Positions 1-15,770 of a stretch of DNA of 64,000 bases are shown piece after piece; the stretch's first letter is position 1, and each line of letters starts with the position of its first letter. This stretch comes from Tetrahymena thermophila SB210. Its lineage: Eukaryota; Ciliophora; Oligohymenophorea; Hymenostomatida; Tetrahymenidae. Position numbers and translations under genes: made by a program. Under the pieces are notes generated by a model. The model was not told the DNA's origin, searched no databases, and saw only the letters and a program-made list of their open reading frames with translations. Where the stretch lies: assembly GCF_000189635.1 (NCBI RefSeq), contig NW_002476370.1, forward strand, positions 1 through 64,000, written 5' to 3'.

Positions 1-575
1 CCCAACCCCAACCCCAACCCCAACCCCAACCCCAACCCCAACCCCAACCCCAACCCCAACCCCAACCCCAACCCCAACCCCAACCCCAACCCCAACCCCA
101 ACCCCAACCCCAACCCCAACCCCAACCCCAACCCCAACCCCAACCCCAACCCCAACCCCAACCCCAACCCCAACCCCAACCCCAACCCCAACCCCAACCC
201 CAACCCCAACCCCAACCCCAACCCCAACCCCAACCCCAACCCCAACCCCAACCCCAACCCCAACCCCAACCCCAACCCCAACCCCAACCCCAACCCCAAC
301 CCCAACCCCAACCCCAACCCCAACCCCAACCCCAACCCCAACCCCAACCCCAACCCCAACCCCAACCCCAACCCCAACCCCAACCCCAACCCCAACCCCA
401 ACCCCAACCCCAACCCCAACCCCAACCCCAACCCCAACCCCAACCCCAACCCCAACCCCAACCCCAACCCCAACCCCAACCCCAACCCCAACCCCAACCC
501 CAACCCCAACCCCAACCCCAACCCCAACCCCAACCCCAACCCCAACCCCAACCCCAACCCCAACCCCAACCCCAA
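1..575. repeat. Macronuclear telomere, (CCCCAA)n
   Basis: Uninterrupted tandem CCCCAA hexamers run from base 1 to 575, then change abruptly to AT-rich unique sequence. This is the C-rich strand of a left chromosome end, so the G-strand repeat is GGGGTT, as in Tetrahymena and Ichthyophthirius. No degenerate variants are seen, which fits telomerase addition at a macronuclear chromosome end and argues against an internal telomere-like tract. Length is within the range expected for Tetrahymena macronuclear telomeres. Confidence 0.99.
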
Positions 576-1765
576 TTTAATTTAATTCATAAAAATATAT
601 GAGTTATACATTAAAAGTTATGAAGATTAAAAATATTTGTTATATTGCTTTATATTGCTATTGATTATTCTTTTTTAATCAATAATTCAGATTTAAATCA
701 AAAAAATTAAGGCAGTATCATTTGATATAATTTAAGTAGTACTAAAACTTAAAATTATGCTAAAATAAATCAAAAAAAGTAAAACTTTAAAATAAATTTT
801 TAAAAATAAAAAAATAAAACATAAAAATTCATTCTTAAATAAATAATTTTTTAATACAATTTAGAATTGATTTTATTTTTTAATTGATTTTATAACAATT
901 AATTAGATGAAATAATAAGAAATAAATGTTATATTAAAATTTTTACACTATTATTAGGAGAATGTGGTATAAAATTAGCTTCAAAAATACAATTTTATTC
1001 TATTACTTTTATTACTGTTTTACTTTGAGATAAAATATAGATTTATTAAATAGCCAAAATATAAATTCGTAAAGCTTGAAATATATATTTTAAAATTTAT
1101 GAAATTGTGATTGATTAACTTCACTTCACGTTCATAAAGATATTTAATACTCAAATAAAAATAGTGTAAAGAAATAATTTAGAAATAGTTTTAATTTAAA
1201 AAATACCAATATCTTTCTATACTTTTTGTTATTAATTAATTTTTTTTTGAAATGTTACTGGAAAATTATATGGCAAGTTAAGTTGATTATAAACATTTGA
1301 AATGTTAGCAAAAATTATTAATACGAAAAGATGTTTTAATTTTAGTATAATCTATTAATAATGAAATTTGTTAAATAATTTTATAGAATTTTATAAGAAT
1401 TTCCTATTTTTCTATTTTATTTATTAAATGCAACTTAAGAGGAGCTTTTTATATATCTATTTGTACATTCTTATCAATATTTTATTTATGTCCATTTTAT
1501 AGTTTGTTTGCTATAAATTCATTTAATCATTCATCATTTTGCATAGAAAATATATTCATTACCTATGAAGTGAATAAATCTTACTGGGCATATTATGGTT
1601 CTAATAAAAATGTATTGGGTGATAGCATTATTAATATTTATAAAATAATTAATTAATTAATAATAATTAAATTTTAAGTATAGGATATTCATTGTTTCAA
1701 GCATTTTGAAATAAAGCCATAACTTATAGTAAAAAAAAATAAATAATATATAAACTAGCATTCAA
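576..1765. other. Subtelomeric spacer
   Basis: AT-rich, non-repetitive DNA between the telomere and the first gene. I see no open frame with coding character on either strand. The last 50 to 100 bases before 1766 are presumably the 5' leader of the kinase gene. Confidence 0.6.
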
Positions 1766-4586
<2,821 letters not shown>

Positions 4587-5355
4587 ATTAGGAGTACTTT
4601 TCTTTAATACTCACTACATGCCTCTTTTATTTAAAATGCACTCATTCATTACAAAATTTCTTTATTTTAAATTAATTAAGTCATTGATTGATTCATTCAT
4701 TCAATATTTGACCCAAACATCTAAAATAGTGAAATAATATTTCTAATTAACGAATGAGTTAGTAATAATAATAAAATTTATTAGCAAACATACTTATAAT
4801 AGTTAAAAGATTCTTTCTTATATTTATATTTTAACCAATAATATGTATATATATTTATATAGTAAAATATATTAATTTATTTTTGTTAGTTTTTGAATTT
4901 TTGGAATCTAATTATTCTCTCAAATCCCCCATATTTATTTTTAATATTATAAAGTAATTATAATACTAACATCTTCTGTAAATCCTTATTAACTAAGATA
5001 TTATTAAATTGAAAAATTTTTAGACTTTTCAGGTAATCAAATCCTATTGTTTGAATTGCAATTTCTTTTAACCTGAAGATTACAGCATAATTATTTATAA
5101 AACTAAAAAAATATTTTAAATGTACCTACTTCAATAAAGTAATTCAGAGTACTACTATTAAAATAATATAAATAATTTCATTAAGAAAAAAAAATAATTA
5201 TTGAGGGTTATTAATAACTAATTATAAAAAAAAATAGAGATATTATTTTTCAAATATAAAAATCAACAGAACTTGATATGGTTTTAAAAAAAATATATAT
5301 CATAATAAATTTAAATAGAAAATTTATTTATTAAAGATTAGATAAATAATTTAAA
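4587..5355. other. Intergenic spacer between convergent genes
   Basis: AT-rich 3'-to-3' spacer between the kinase and the minus-strand gene that follows. No coding frame, RNA gene or repeat array seen. Confidence 0.6.
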
Positions 5356-6915
5356 TCAAATTTCATTTATTTCTCCATTTTGATCCTTATTTTTTTGTTA
5401 ATTTTCACATTAAGGATTAGCATCTTCTTCAATAATCATTTAATCATTATTTGTTAAGATGTTATTATTTTATATTTAATCTTAAATTTATTCACTTAAA
5501 TCTTGTTATTGATCTGGTTATTTACCAGTTTTTTCATGCTGAATGTTAAATTATTTAATACTTTCCACAAGATCACCTGCTTTACTAATGTTATGATCTT
5601 AAACCCACTAAGTTTATGATTATTCTTCTTAGATATTTTTCTTATCTTTTGATTGGCTCCCTTCTTCTTCCTTCAACTTTTATAATTTTTATGTTACTTT
5701 TATGTCGTTGTATTCTTATATTTGCTTAATTATTTCATCTGTTAACTATCCATCAATAATTTCTATATTTGGATTATCTGAAGCTTTCTTTAATATTTGA
5801 TCGCAAAGATATATGCAATTTCTTGGATTAAAAATCTCATCACGAGGATGAAAGAGCTATGGGTTGTTTTTTTATTGAAGATTACATGTGACAATTTCAT
5901 GCAAATAATCCTTAGGAAATTCTTCTAAGGTAAGGTAAGCACCTATCATTCCTCCGACAATTGCAGCATTTGTATCACTATCACCACACAATTTTAATAT
6001 GTCTTTTAAAAATTCTTTATAAATGTCGTTTTTGAATTACTCAACAGCACCTTATTTCTCAAGACCTGATAAAATATTTAAAGCAACAAAACATTAAGTC
6101 AAGGCATGCTTAATCCATCCCATAGAAAGCACAGCATCTTAATATTTAGTTTCATCTATGCAAGACTCCCACCAATCTTTAACGTCTTCATCTTTGCATT
6201 CATTTTTGAAATATTTTGTTAGATCTTCAACTACTTCAAAAGCTTTCATACCTTTAATAATATTTGTTACTATTCTCACATATACATATGCTGCTTCAAG
6301 TGCTGGCTTAGCGATATGGGTTAAAGTTTATTCTGCATAAACAAATTTACGAATTACTTATTAATCTGTTTATTTAGACAAATATACACACAGAGGAGAG
6401 ATCCTCATCACACCTCCATTACTTTGAGAGTGACGATTTTGATTCTTAGTAGCTAATCTATTTCTATTAGCCATTAAATTTTATTTGCAATCTTGGCTTG
6501 AAGTTTCATAAGTCAATTTGTCTCTTCGAGTTACTCCTAATGCTGCACCAATAGTCATACCTAAATCAAAAGGAGGACTTTATATCCAAAGGCTATAATA
6601 TTTACTGAATAAATTGCAGTCAAATACATTAGGATCAGAATTTTCAATTAATGCATAACCTAAAGATGTAGCTAGCTCAGTATCATCAGTTGATTGACCA
6701 GGAATTAAATTATGTGCTCCTTTTCCTGGCATTTTCATAGCATTATTTAACTCCTCCTCTTCAATAGAATGGGAAAATTCGTTGTAATTTCCTAAATTAT
6801 CACCACAGTAAGCACCTAAAAGACAGCATAAAGCTCTTTAATCCTATTTTGATCTATTTTTTTAAAAGTCTTCTAAAAGCTTATTTGCTTCTTCTTATGT
6901 AATTGTTTTTACCAT
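5356..6915 (-). CDS. ADP-ribosylglycohydrolase (ARH/DraG family)
   Basis: A single-exon gene of 519 aa in the ciliate code. Family members hydrolyse the ADP-ribose link on modified proteins or small molecules using two magnesium ions. The signature metal-binding segments are present: GAYCGDNLG near residue 34, STDDTE at about 75-80, and CGDSDTNAAIVGG near residue 310, spaced as in the family. The catalytic fold fills roughly residues 25-370. The last 150 residues are a Q/K/E-rich low-complexity tail not part of the enzyme and typical of ciliate extensions. The start is the first ATG (6915, context AAATGG). The upstream neighbour lies in the same orientation 1 kb away. Substrate cannot be told from sequence; the tail could direct localisation. 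Confidence 0.93.
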
Positions 6916-7955
6916 TTCCTAAATTTAAATGCTTATTATTAATAATTTTAATATTAATATATTTCTTTTTTTTTATTCTTTTAAAATATCTAAAGAGAAA
7001 AAATCCCCTCTGATTTCTGATAAAGTATAATTTCTATGATGGCATTTATTTCCTTTTTGTTCAAATATTTTTATTGGATTATTATTTTATTTTTGCTTTT
7101 CTAATTTCAAAGTAAAATAAAAGTATTTTTTAATATAATATAATAATATTTATGAAACCAAATTATTTACAAATAAAATTTATTTAAAAATAAATCATAT
7201 TTGACAATTATAAAATTAAGCTAAATGTGTGATAAATAGAATATTTAAAAAAATATTTAAAAACTCTTTATAAAATAATTATTAAAAATTTAATAATAAT
7301 TATCTCAAATTAAGGGTACCTACCTATCATCCAATTTAAATAATTTAAAAAGTGTTTAAATCTGAATATCATAATTTCTATTTTGAAAAATAACATTATA
7401 AAAGAAAATTCCCTCTAAAATTTTTATAAAATAAATAACATAAATTTAATATTAAAATTATTAAATGAGAATATTATTATTAATATTTTCAGTTAGATAA
7501 ATCCAAAAAATAATGAAAAAATCTATAAAAATGACTATCTTTCATATTAAATAATTTCAGATAAATATAAGATAACTTAATCTCAAATAGGGTATTATTT
7601 GGCAAGTTTGTTATGTTAGTATGAAAACTAGAAATTACTATTTGATATATAAAATTAAATAGATGTGTATTTTTTTAAGTAAAAAAATTTCCATAATTTG
7701 TAATGTGTTGAATAAAAAGTTAAAATATTAACTAAAACTTAAAATAATTAATTTTAACTTGATTTAAACTCAAACACGATAACAATAATTAATTTATTAT
7801 GTACAAAATATTATAAGCATGTAATTTAGTAATAATATAAATGTTATTCAATGAAATTTTAATGCAATTTTTAGTATTTATTATTTATTTATTTTGCTGT
7901 TTTTAAATATTATTTACAAAATAGCAGTTAGTTTATTAATAGCATATTATAACAT
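6916..7955. other. Intergenic spacer
   Basis: About 1 kb of AT-rich DNA between two minus-strand genes. No frame with coding character and no obvious repeat. It presumably holds the 5' leader of the glycohydrolase gene and the 3' end of the next gene. Confidence 0.55.
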
Positions 7956-9458
7956 TCACTCATTTTTGTTCTATTAATAATGTTTTTTATATAATTTGAC
8001 CAAAATTTTATTATTTTTAAATTAATCTATTGTAAAATAGGGTAACTCAAAAGGTAAGCAATTATAACTTTTTAAAGTTAAAACTAATACTAAAGAGTTT
8101 TCATTATTAATTAAGTCATTCATTTGCTGCTACTACTTGAAAATTTCACAAAGAATCTATCTCATTCTATTTGATTTTATAAATTTTAAAATAGAATTCA
8201 ATATGACTTAATTTAAATAGTTATTTATTTATAAAAATTTCATTAAAAGTTTGAAGCACTCATCCATTTTTTCAGTATCTTCAACCATAAAGAATTTATT
8301 TTCAATTCTTGTTGCAAATGTCTCGACTAACTTTTGTGGATAATTTTATATATCCTTTTTAAGTAGCATAATTAATTCAATATTAATATCCCTAGAGAAT
8401 AAACAATCCTCTATACCATTAAACACAAAATATTATAGTTATTTTACTTAATTTTCTTTAACTTATTGTTAGCCAGAAAAATTGTTTGAGTAAATATTTG
8501 AAAGATATATTATCATTGCTTTTATAAAATCTTCGTAAAATTAACTACATCTAACATCATCAATGTCACATTTTATTAAGTTAAAGCTTAAATTTAAATT
8601 CATACTTTATAATTCTTAAATTCCCTTCTCTACATCAACTTCTTCAATTTCAAAACCAAAAAACTCAGCATCATTTTCTCCATTATATAAAATACCTGCT
8701 GAGTGATTATTTCTCTCACTTTCAGAAAAATGGTCTGAGAACATAGAATAAACTTTACGAAGTTGTTAGTCTTCATTTTCTATTGGTTTTGAAATTTGAT
8801 TTATATTATTATTTATGCAAATTTATTGCTCATCTTTCTTGCTTCTTTAGCTTGTTGGTATTTTGAAATACTCTTCTAATGATAAACCTTCTACTTGATT
8901 TTCACTTTTTTGTATTTGCTACTACTGAATAACCTGCTTAGAATTATCAGACATAATTAACTAATTCTGATTCGTCTGCTTTATTTTAGTACTTATTTAG
9001 CTTAATTATTACTACTATTAAATATTTTGCTATGGCTGTTTAGATTTTATGATATCATTATTAATTTGAGATTTTCTTTGTTGATTTTGAGTTTATAGTT
9101 TATTTTGGTGGCTGCTATGAGTTTATTCTCTATGAGGCTGCTTATTTTAGTTAAGAGACATAGCTTTACCTTATAACACAACAGGTAGTAAATTATCCTA
9201 CTTGATTACTTATGTGTGAGTTGTGGTAGGTCTAATTTAAAAATTAGTTGGTTTAGAAGCTATTTAATTATTATTGCTATTCAAATTAGATTACTATGAG
9301 TTAACTTTGTAGGGATTAAGTATCATTTTTCCAGCGTTTATAAGTTTTTTATTGGGCATCAAATTGCCTAAACCGTTTTTTTGATTTTGATTAATACTTA
9401 GCTGATTAATACCTTTTGATATTTAAATTTATTAATTTATTGGTGCTTTTTGGTTCAT
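7956..9458 (-). CDS. Q/N-rich protein of unknown function
   Basis: Open in the ciliate code for 501 codons without an intron (500 aa). I do not recognise a family. The first 300 residues are low-complexity, rich in Gln, Asn and Ser with basic patches (for example near NPYKVN and HREQTHSSHQ), as in disordered regulatory or RNP proteins. From about residue 215 onward it becomes an ordinary helical-looking sequence rich in Leu, Ile, Asn and Lys, with two Cys (IKCDIDDVRC) and an FFMVEDTEKMDECFKLLMKF stretch, suggesting a folded C-terminal domain. The start at 9458 has a good context (ATCAAAATG). An in-frame ATG at 9542 directly after a TGA could add 28 residues but lies in a hydrophobic, UTR-like stretch. 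Confidence 0.75.
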
Positions 9459-9901
9459 TTTGATTTTGTAAATAATTTAAATAAATAATTTGCATAATTT
9501 CTAAAGTTCTATTAATTTTGTAAAGGATATCAACTAAATCATTCATTATAAATTCGATTAAAAACTATATTATTTATTAATTTGACTAATTTATTACTAA
9601 TGACTGAGTTTTTTACTTATTTGCCATAAATAATAAAATGGTAAAAATAAAATTCTAAAATTAAGATTTAATCCTAAAAATAGTTAATTTATATATGTTA
9701 TTAATATATTAGTAACTAACTTACATTTATAATTATGCACATTTTATACTTAATTTAATATGAATTATTAAGGTAATTTTATTTATAAAGTTAGAGATTA
9801 ATATGAATTATCAAAAATCTTTATTTGATTAACAAATTAATTAAATTGAAATTTTAAAATTTGTTCTTTTTTATTGTTGAATTGAAATAATTTTTTATAA
9901 A
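9459..9901. other. Short spacer between same-strand genes
   Basis: About 440 bp of AT-rich sequence with no coding frame beyond the optional 84-bp upstream extension of the preceding gene. No RNA gene seen. Confidence 0.5.
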
Positions 9902-12900
9902 TCAGACTACGGTTTTCTTTAATTTTGTTAGGTCTAGATTATTTAAAAGTTCACTGTTTCCAAAATTTGAAATAAGTCTTTTTTAAAGAACTAATTTTGC
10001 CACTGCTGCAGAGGAGGATGAAAGAATTGTGTTATTGTTATGATAATTTAAATTTAAGTTGCAATAGCCCGATCTATTACTGATGCTGTTTTATGATGGA
10101 GATTGCTTATTTTGCTTTGAATCTGATTTTCTCTTTTTTTCTAGTCTATCAAAAAATTTATTTGTAATTGAAAAGTGTTGATTTTTTTCATTTTTTTATT
10201 ATTCTTCTTGGTTTCCCTCATTTTTAATTTATTATGGGATATTTTACTAAATAATAAGAAGCTTTTATGATTATTCTTTAATCCTATCTTTAAATTTTAG
10301 GAGATGATTTTATTAGTTCTATTTTAAAATTAAAGATGATTGTGATTCACAGTTAGAATTACTTTGTTGTTGTTATACTTTATCATTCCCTCCTTTTTAA
10401 TTCTAAGTATATTTAGATAGATCATTGTTCATATTTAAGTATTGCTATGCTGATTAACGTAAAACATTAGATTTTATGTTATATTAAAGAATATTTTTTT
10501 GGCTCTATGAATTTCTTTCAGTTTAAGCTTTTTATTGAGGATTATCGGGATTTTAGATGTTTTCAATTTTAGAGCATATTTCAGAGAAATTTAAAAAGCT
10601 AACTCCTCTATTTGTGCATGGAGATTGTGAGCGATTAATAAATTTTGTTATTCTTAATGATCTAGAAGTTGTGGAAGGTGTCTAAGGATACTAAATCTAG
10701 CTTTTAGAACGTATTGGTAGCTTTAATCTTTCTGTTTATACATCTTACTCTGTGCTTATAAATTAACTTATTGGAAATTATTCTGTTTATGTTTGTTAAT
10801 TATTCTGTTTTTGATTACTATTTATATTTGAATTTAATGTAGAATTTGTTGTTGGTTCTTATTTCATTTACTAAATTTGAATTGAGCTTAAAGAATTTGC
10901 TTTTATTTATTACTATTTTCTAGGAGAGGTGCTTCTTTGTTTTAAAACATAAAATTTTTTCTTTAAATTTGCATTAAAAGGTGTAATATTGCCATTATCT
11001 TGACATTAAGAATTATTAAGAGAGCGTTGCTTTAAAGGGGATGTTGGGAGTGATTAATTGCAAGGAAAAATTGTTTGTAATTTGTGAGGAATTTTTACTA
11101 ATTCATTTTTGTTAGATTATTACTTTTCAATTGTGTCAAAAACCATAGAGCTAAAGGGTGAATTAATTTCTGCAATGGAATTTTAAGTTTAAATAGTGAA
11201 AGAAAACATTTTATTTGATCTTGAATCTAATTCTGGCATGGAATTTATTAGGTTATGTTCTTCTTCTCGTTTATTTTATATTAAAGAATTAGCTTAATTG
11301 CATAATTAATCTTCTTAAAACCAAACATGATTCTTTTAATTAGTACCAAAATCTGAATTTGTAGAAATCATTTTGATTATTTTTCTTCCAGGGGATTATA
11401 TAGCTGAGGATTTCTCTGTAGAATCATTAGTGAGTAAATTATATTAATTTTGATTATCATTTAATTTGTCATTCTCAAATTACTCATTTTCATACTAATT
11501 CATAGCAGTTTTAGGAAATTAAAAGGCTAAATCAATGGACTGTGATCTAAATTAGCTGAATCTTTAGCTATTTCCTTTCAAAATTTTATTTTTTATTATG
11601 TTATTAACTCTTCTTTCACTCTCAGACTAAGCTTCATTGCTGAATCCTTACCTTTAAGGAGAAATAGAAGCAGCTCTTTAAAGGCTTTAAGTTTTATGAG
11701 TCCTTTCTTCCTCTTTTTTGCGAGCCATTTCTTCTTCAATCATTTAGACAATACCTCTATGCTTTATGTAATGCCTCATTTAAGCAAAATCTTGAAATGT
11801 TTTTTTTGATTTTCCTTCATATTTTTTAAAGTAATTCCTTTTGAGTTCATGATAAAGCTTTTTAACTTAAGGAGTAGTTTCCATAATTTTTGCATCTGTA
11901 CAGTAAGGTTCTGGAGGTAGCAACATCTCTTTTGGCACTATTTCTTAGTTCACTTTTTCAATTTCATTCTAGAGCCATATACAATCAGATGGCTAAAATA
12001 TAGCTAGTTTCTATAATTCATTTTAGAATTACTCTTTTTGAGAATCCTTAAAATTACTTTTTTTAATAGTTTCAAGCAAACTCTTATTTGAACAGGGTTA
12101 AACTTAATTATTTTAAGCATATTATGAAAATGATGTTGCTGAATTATTTGAAAGTTCTTATTTTTTATTTGATTAAGGTGAGTTTATGCTTTTATTAAGA
12201 GAATTATTTCTAACTGGTGAAGGTGAAGAATGTCTATTTGTTTGTTCACCTTAACTTATTATCTAACTGCTATTAATTAGCTCATTTATGTTTGGAATAA
12301 TTTATTATTACTGTAATTTTTGATTAAGATTTTGTTAATTTTAGTTACCATTTTCCTTTCTATAATTAGATAAATTTAAATTAATATCTGAACCAATCAG
12401 CTTTTGTTTTATCAAATCTTTGAAGGATATTTTTTAGGTATTTGAAATGCTACTTTTTTAAGTATTTTACTATAACTCAATTTTAGAATTTTGAGGCACC
12501 TCTCTTGGTGTACTTTCTACTTAATTTTAGGTTATTTAAGAGTAAAATTTAGAGAGCTAAGAACCATAAAGCTATTTATGCGCATTTTCTTATTTTTATT
12601 AAAATTCTTTCAACTTCTATTCTAATGTTGATAAAATAACTTCTTTGCTACTCTCCTCTTGCATAATATTTGAGATAAAAAAATCTTTAGAAATCTTAAT
12701 TATTTCGCCTTATTGTGATTCACAATAAATGCTGTATGTCCTATTTTTATTAGCAATGACGTCTTCTTCACCAAATATTTCTTTTTCTCCCCAAATAACT
12801 ATCTTAATTTATAAAAATAGGTATTAATTTGACTGTAAGCTTTTGACATTTATTGTGAATGGTTATATTTCACTATTACAAAAAATATAAAATGCTTTTG

Positions 12901-14098
12901 CGGGGGAAATTAACAAGGTTAATAAATTTATAATTTCAAAAGTATAATAAATTTTATATTTAATTACAATTTTACACATTAATTAAAGATTTAGTAAATT
13001 ATTTACTTTTTGTTACTTGGTACTTGCTTTTTTCTTTTACAATAACTTGTTGATTTACTGTTATTAATTGTTTTGAAATTTTTAATTATCGTCTCTGTCT
13101 TACTCTTAATTCATTTGATTGAAGCTGAAATTTATGTATTACTTTACCTAAAGTATCGAAAAAAAAAAATGTGAAATACTAATTTTTCATTAAATGTATT
13201 TTACTAAGAATGAGCCTGATTTTATAATATAAACATGATTTGATTCATCACCTTCTTAAAAGACGCAGTTATTTCTTTGAAGTTTTATTTCTATACTATT
13301 GCTGTAAATTTGTAGAAGGAGGTTCGAATTGTAATCAGAAAATGCATTGAGAGATGAAAAGAATTTTAAATTTTCCATAATTTATTCTTTCTTGATAGAG
13401 CTAAATAATCTTTTTAACTCTTTTCTTTAAATACTTAATAATACACACTCATCGGAAAAACATTTATATTCCCATTTTTAATCGCTTTTAGAGCTCAAAC
13501 ATTACTCTCCAAAGCACTGATTTTCTTATATTTTCTTAATCAACTCAAGTTTTTCCTTTGAATTCTTCTTTTCTTACTCGACATGAAAGACTCCAACTAT
13601 ACCATTTAAGATGCAAAACATCTAAGTGAAACAATCATCTTTTTTTTAATGAGTTTGTTTAACAATAACATAAATAAAAATAGAAATAAATATATTTATT
13701 ATAAAACAAAAGAATTTATTTATATATATTAATTATATTACTCTTTTTTTGGATAGTTTCGTTCTCTTTGAAGGTAATTTTTTTAGATCTGCTAACAATT
13801 TAATTTAACACTATATTTTAAATAAAAAAATAATTCTATATACTGTTAGTCCAAAGCAGGAACTGCTCGAATTAATTTAAAAATATGTATATGGAAATCT
13901 ACATTTTCTTTATTCGTCGCTTGAAAATTTGTCGAAAAAGGTATAGGCCTTTATTTAATCAAATATTGCTTTGGTCTCCTCTTCAGATCTTTCTTCAAGT
14001 GATATAGATTAGATTGACTAATTTTGCATAGTGATAAAAAATTATTTGCATACGCTTTTGTTTTAGAGATTATATACGCTTTTTGTAGTGGGATTCAT
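9902..14098 (-). CDS. Protein with two cyclic-nucleotide-binding-like domains
   Basis: Four exons read from 14098 down: 13903-14098, 13742-13810, 13205-13638 and 9902-13147 (introns of 92, 103 and 57 bp), giving about 1314 aa. The splice choices restore a CNBD pattern: FFDKFSSDEQRKLLNQIV, then ITFKENETIQKK, then FCILNGIVGVF. A second CNBD follows (ENLKFFSSL, FQEGDESNHVYIIKSGSF, later FGEEDVIANKNRTY). The phosphate-binding loop is degenerate in the first (FGEQCLSS, no Arg) and better in the second (FGEEDVIANKNR), so cAMP/cGMP binding is plausible only in the second. An insertion of about 85 codons splits the second domain; part of it (about 12900-13010) may be another unrecognised intron. The remaining 950 residues are Ser/Asn/Gln-rich and disordered-looking, with a charged helical stretch midway (near KRNYFKKYEGKSKKTF). 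An internal Met at 14029 is an alternative start. No catalytic domain or membrane segment is visible. Confidence 0.82.
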
Positions 14099-15770
14099 GG
14101 GATAATTTGGCTCGATGAAGTAATTTTGTATGACCTCAGGTTGAAAAAAAGAGTTATCTCAAAAGAAACAAGAGTCAACAACAAGCTTTTAATAATATTA
14201 AATTATATTTGTTTGTCTTATTATTATTTTTACAAATTTTTTGATACACTAATTCCAAAAATAATCAAAAATAGAGTGCAGCCAGAGCTATTTACTGTAC
14301 TATTGATTTTGATCAAGAATGCATCCTGAATTTTATTTTAAATAAACTCTCGCTACCACTCATTACTTTTAACATAGTATTTATTATTTGATTTTTTTAT
14401 GAACAATATCTAATATTCAGGAATTAGATATAATTATTTCCACTAATATTTAACAAACATATTAACTGCACTATCTTAAAAAGGCATAGAAACTGGTTAC
14501 CTCTGGTTATAGGTATATCTCGATTTATGGATATTTTTAATATGTAATTTTATTTAAGATTTGAATTATTTTCATAGTAATAATTATTAATTCAATAAAA
14601 TAAGCCATAAATTTGATAATATTTGCTATTAGTGACTTAAAAACATTTAATAAATATTTGCCATTTTTAATTTAAAAATCAAATTTTAGAATTTTAAATT
14701 CATAATTACATTTAACCACATTTAAATAAATATATGAACTAAATATTTAATACATCAAAGTTATCTAATTGATCAAATTAAAGCCATAGCTTAAATAAAA
14801 AATTAAATATATAAAAACCCATTTTAAATTATAAAATTTATATTATTAAAATATTTTAACGCATGATATGTTCTTTAAAATTAACTTTTTAATATAAAAC
14901 ACTGATTAAATTATTTCTTACTTTTGACTAATAACTCTTATTTTCAATTAATTTTTTAAACTTCAAAAAAAAAAATTTAAAGAATATTGATGGTTAAAAT
15001 TAGTTTATAATTTATTAAACATCAAAATAACTATCAAAAAATTTCTAAACAAGATTAAAATGTGTGTCATTCCCAAAGTATTAAATTACATAGTTTATGT
15101 AAACAAAATGTTAAAATATCAAAATAAATAAATAAAATCTAATTTATAGGTAAAAACATTTATAGAAATTTTTTTGATGTTTTTATAGAAAATAAACTAA
15201 AATAAAAAATGTTTTGCAATTTATAAATAAATATTATAAGAAATAATTAAAATCTATTTTTAATTAAAAAAATAAAAAATAAATTTATTTTATATTTATC
15301 ATTGAAGAAATAGTAAAATTTTTAAGCCAATATTTTTAATTTAAAAAATAATAATAATAAATATATTAAAACTATTAATACATTTTACTTTAAAAAAATA
15401 TATTTTGTCTCATGAAAAATAGAAATAGTTAAAACTTCTAAAATAATAAGAAATATAAGAGTTGTTGGGAGCCATAAAATTAGTAAATTTACAGATGGGA
15501 GATAATATTAAATTTAAAAAGCTCATAGAAACCAAAAAAAATAAGTATTATTAAGTGGTTAATAATGGATTGATGGATATAAAATGCCAAATGTTAGATA
15601 AGAAACAGAGATAGCTTTCAAAGATAGAAACTATATTTTTGAATTATATCTAATTGAATAAGAAATATATTATTTTTGTTAATCAAATAATTAACTTTAG
15701 TCATTTATCTATAGTAAATTGAAATTACTTATTATTTAATAAATTCTTTAAATTACTTGATTCGTTTTCT
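14099..15770. other. Divergent intergenic region
   Basis: 1.7 kb between divergent genes, so it should hold both promoters. A 101-codon standard-code ORF on the plus strand (14024-14329) begins antisense to the first exon of the minus-strand gene and has no recognisable content; I treat it as fortuitous. The rest is strongly AT-rich with many A and T runs and no clear element. Confidence 0.55.

Noticed and set aside
6158..6340. 60-codon plus-strand ORF
   Set aside because: Antisense to the ADP-ribosylglycohydrolase gene.
13320..13340. tRNA T-loop-like GGTTCGAATT
   Set aside because: Lies in the CNBD exon antisense; no acceptor stem or anticodon arm fits around it.
14024..14329. 101-codon plus-strand ORF
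   Set aside because: Starts antisense to the first exon of the CNBD gene, has no recognisable motif and AT-driven composition; likely fortuitous.
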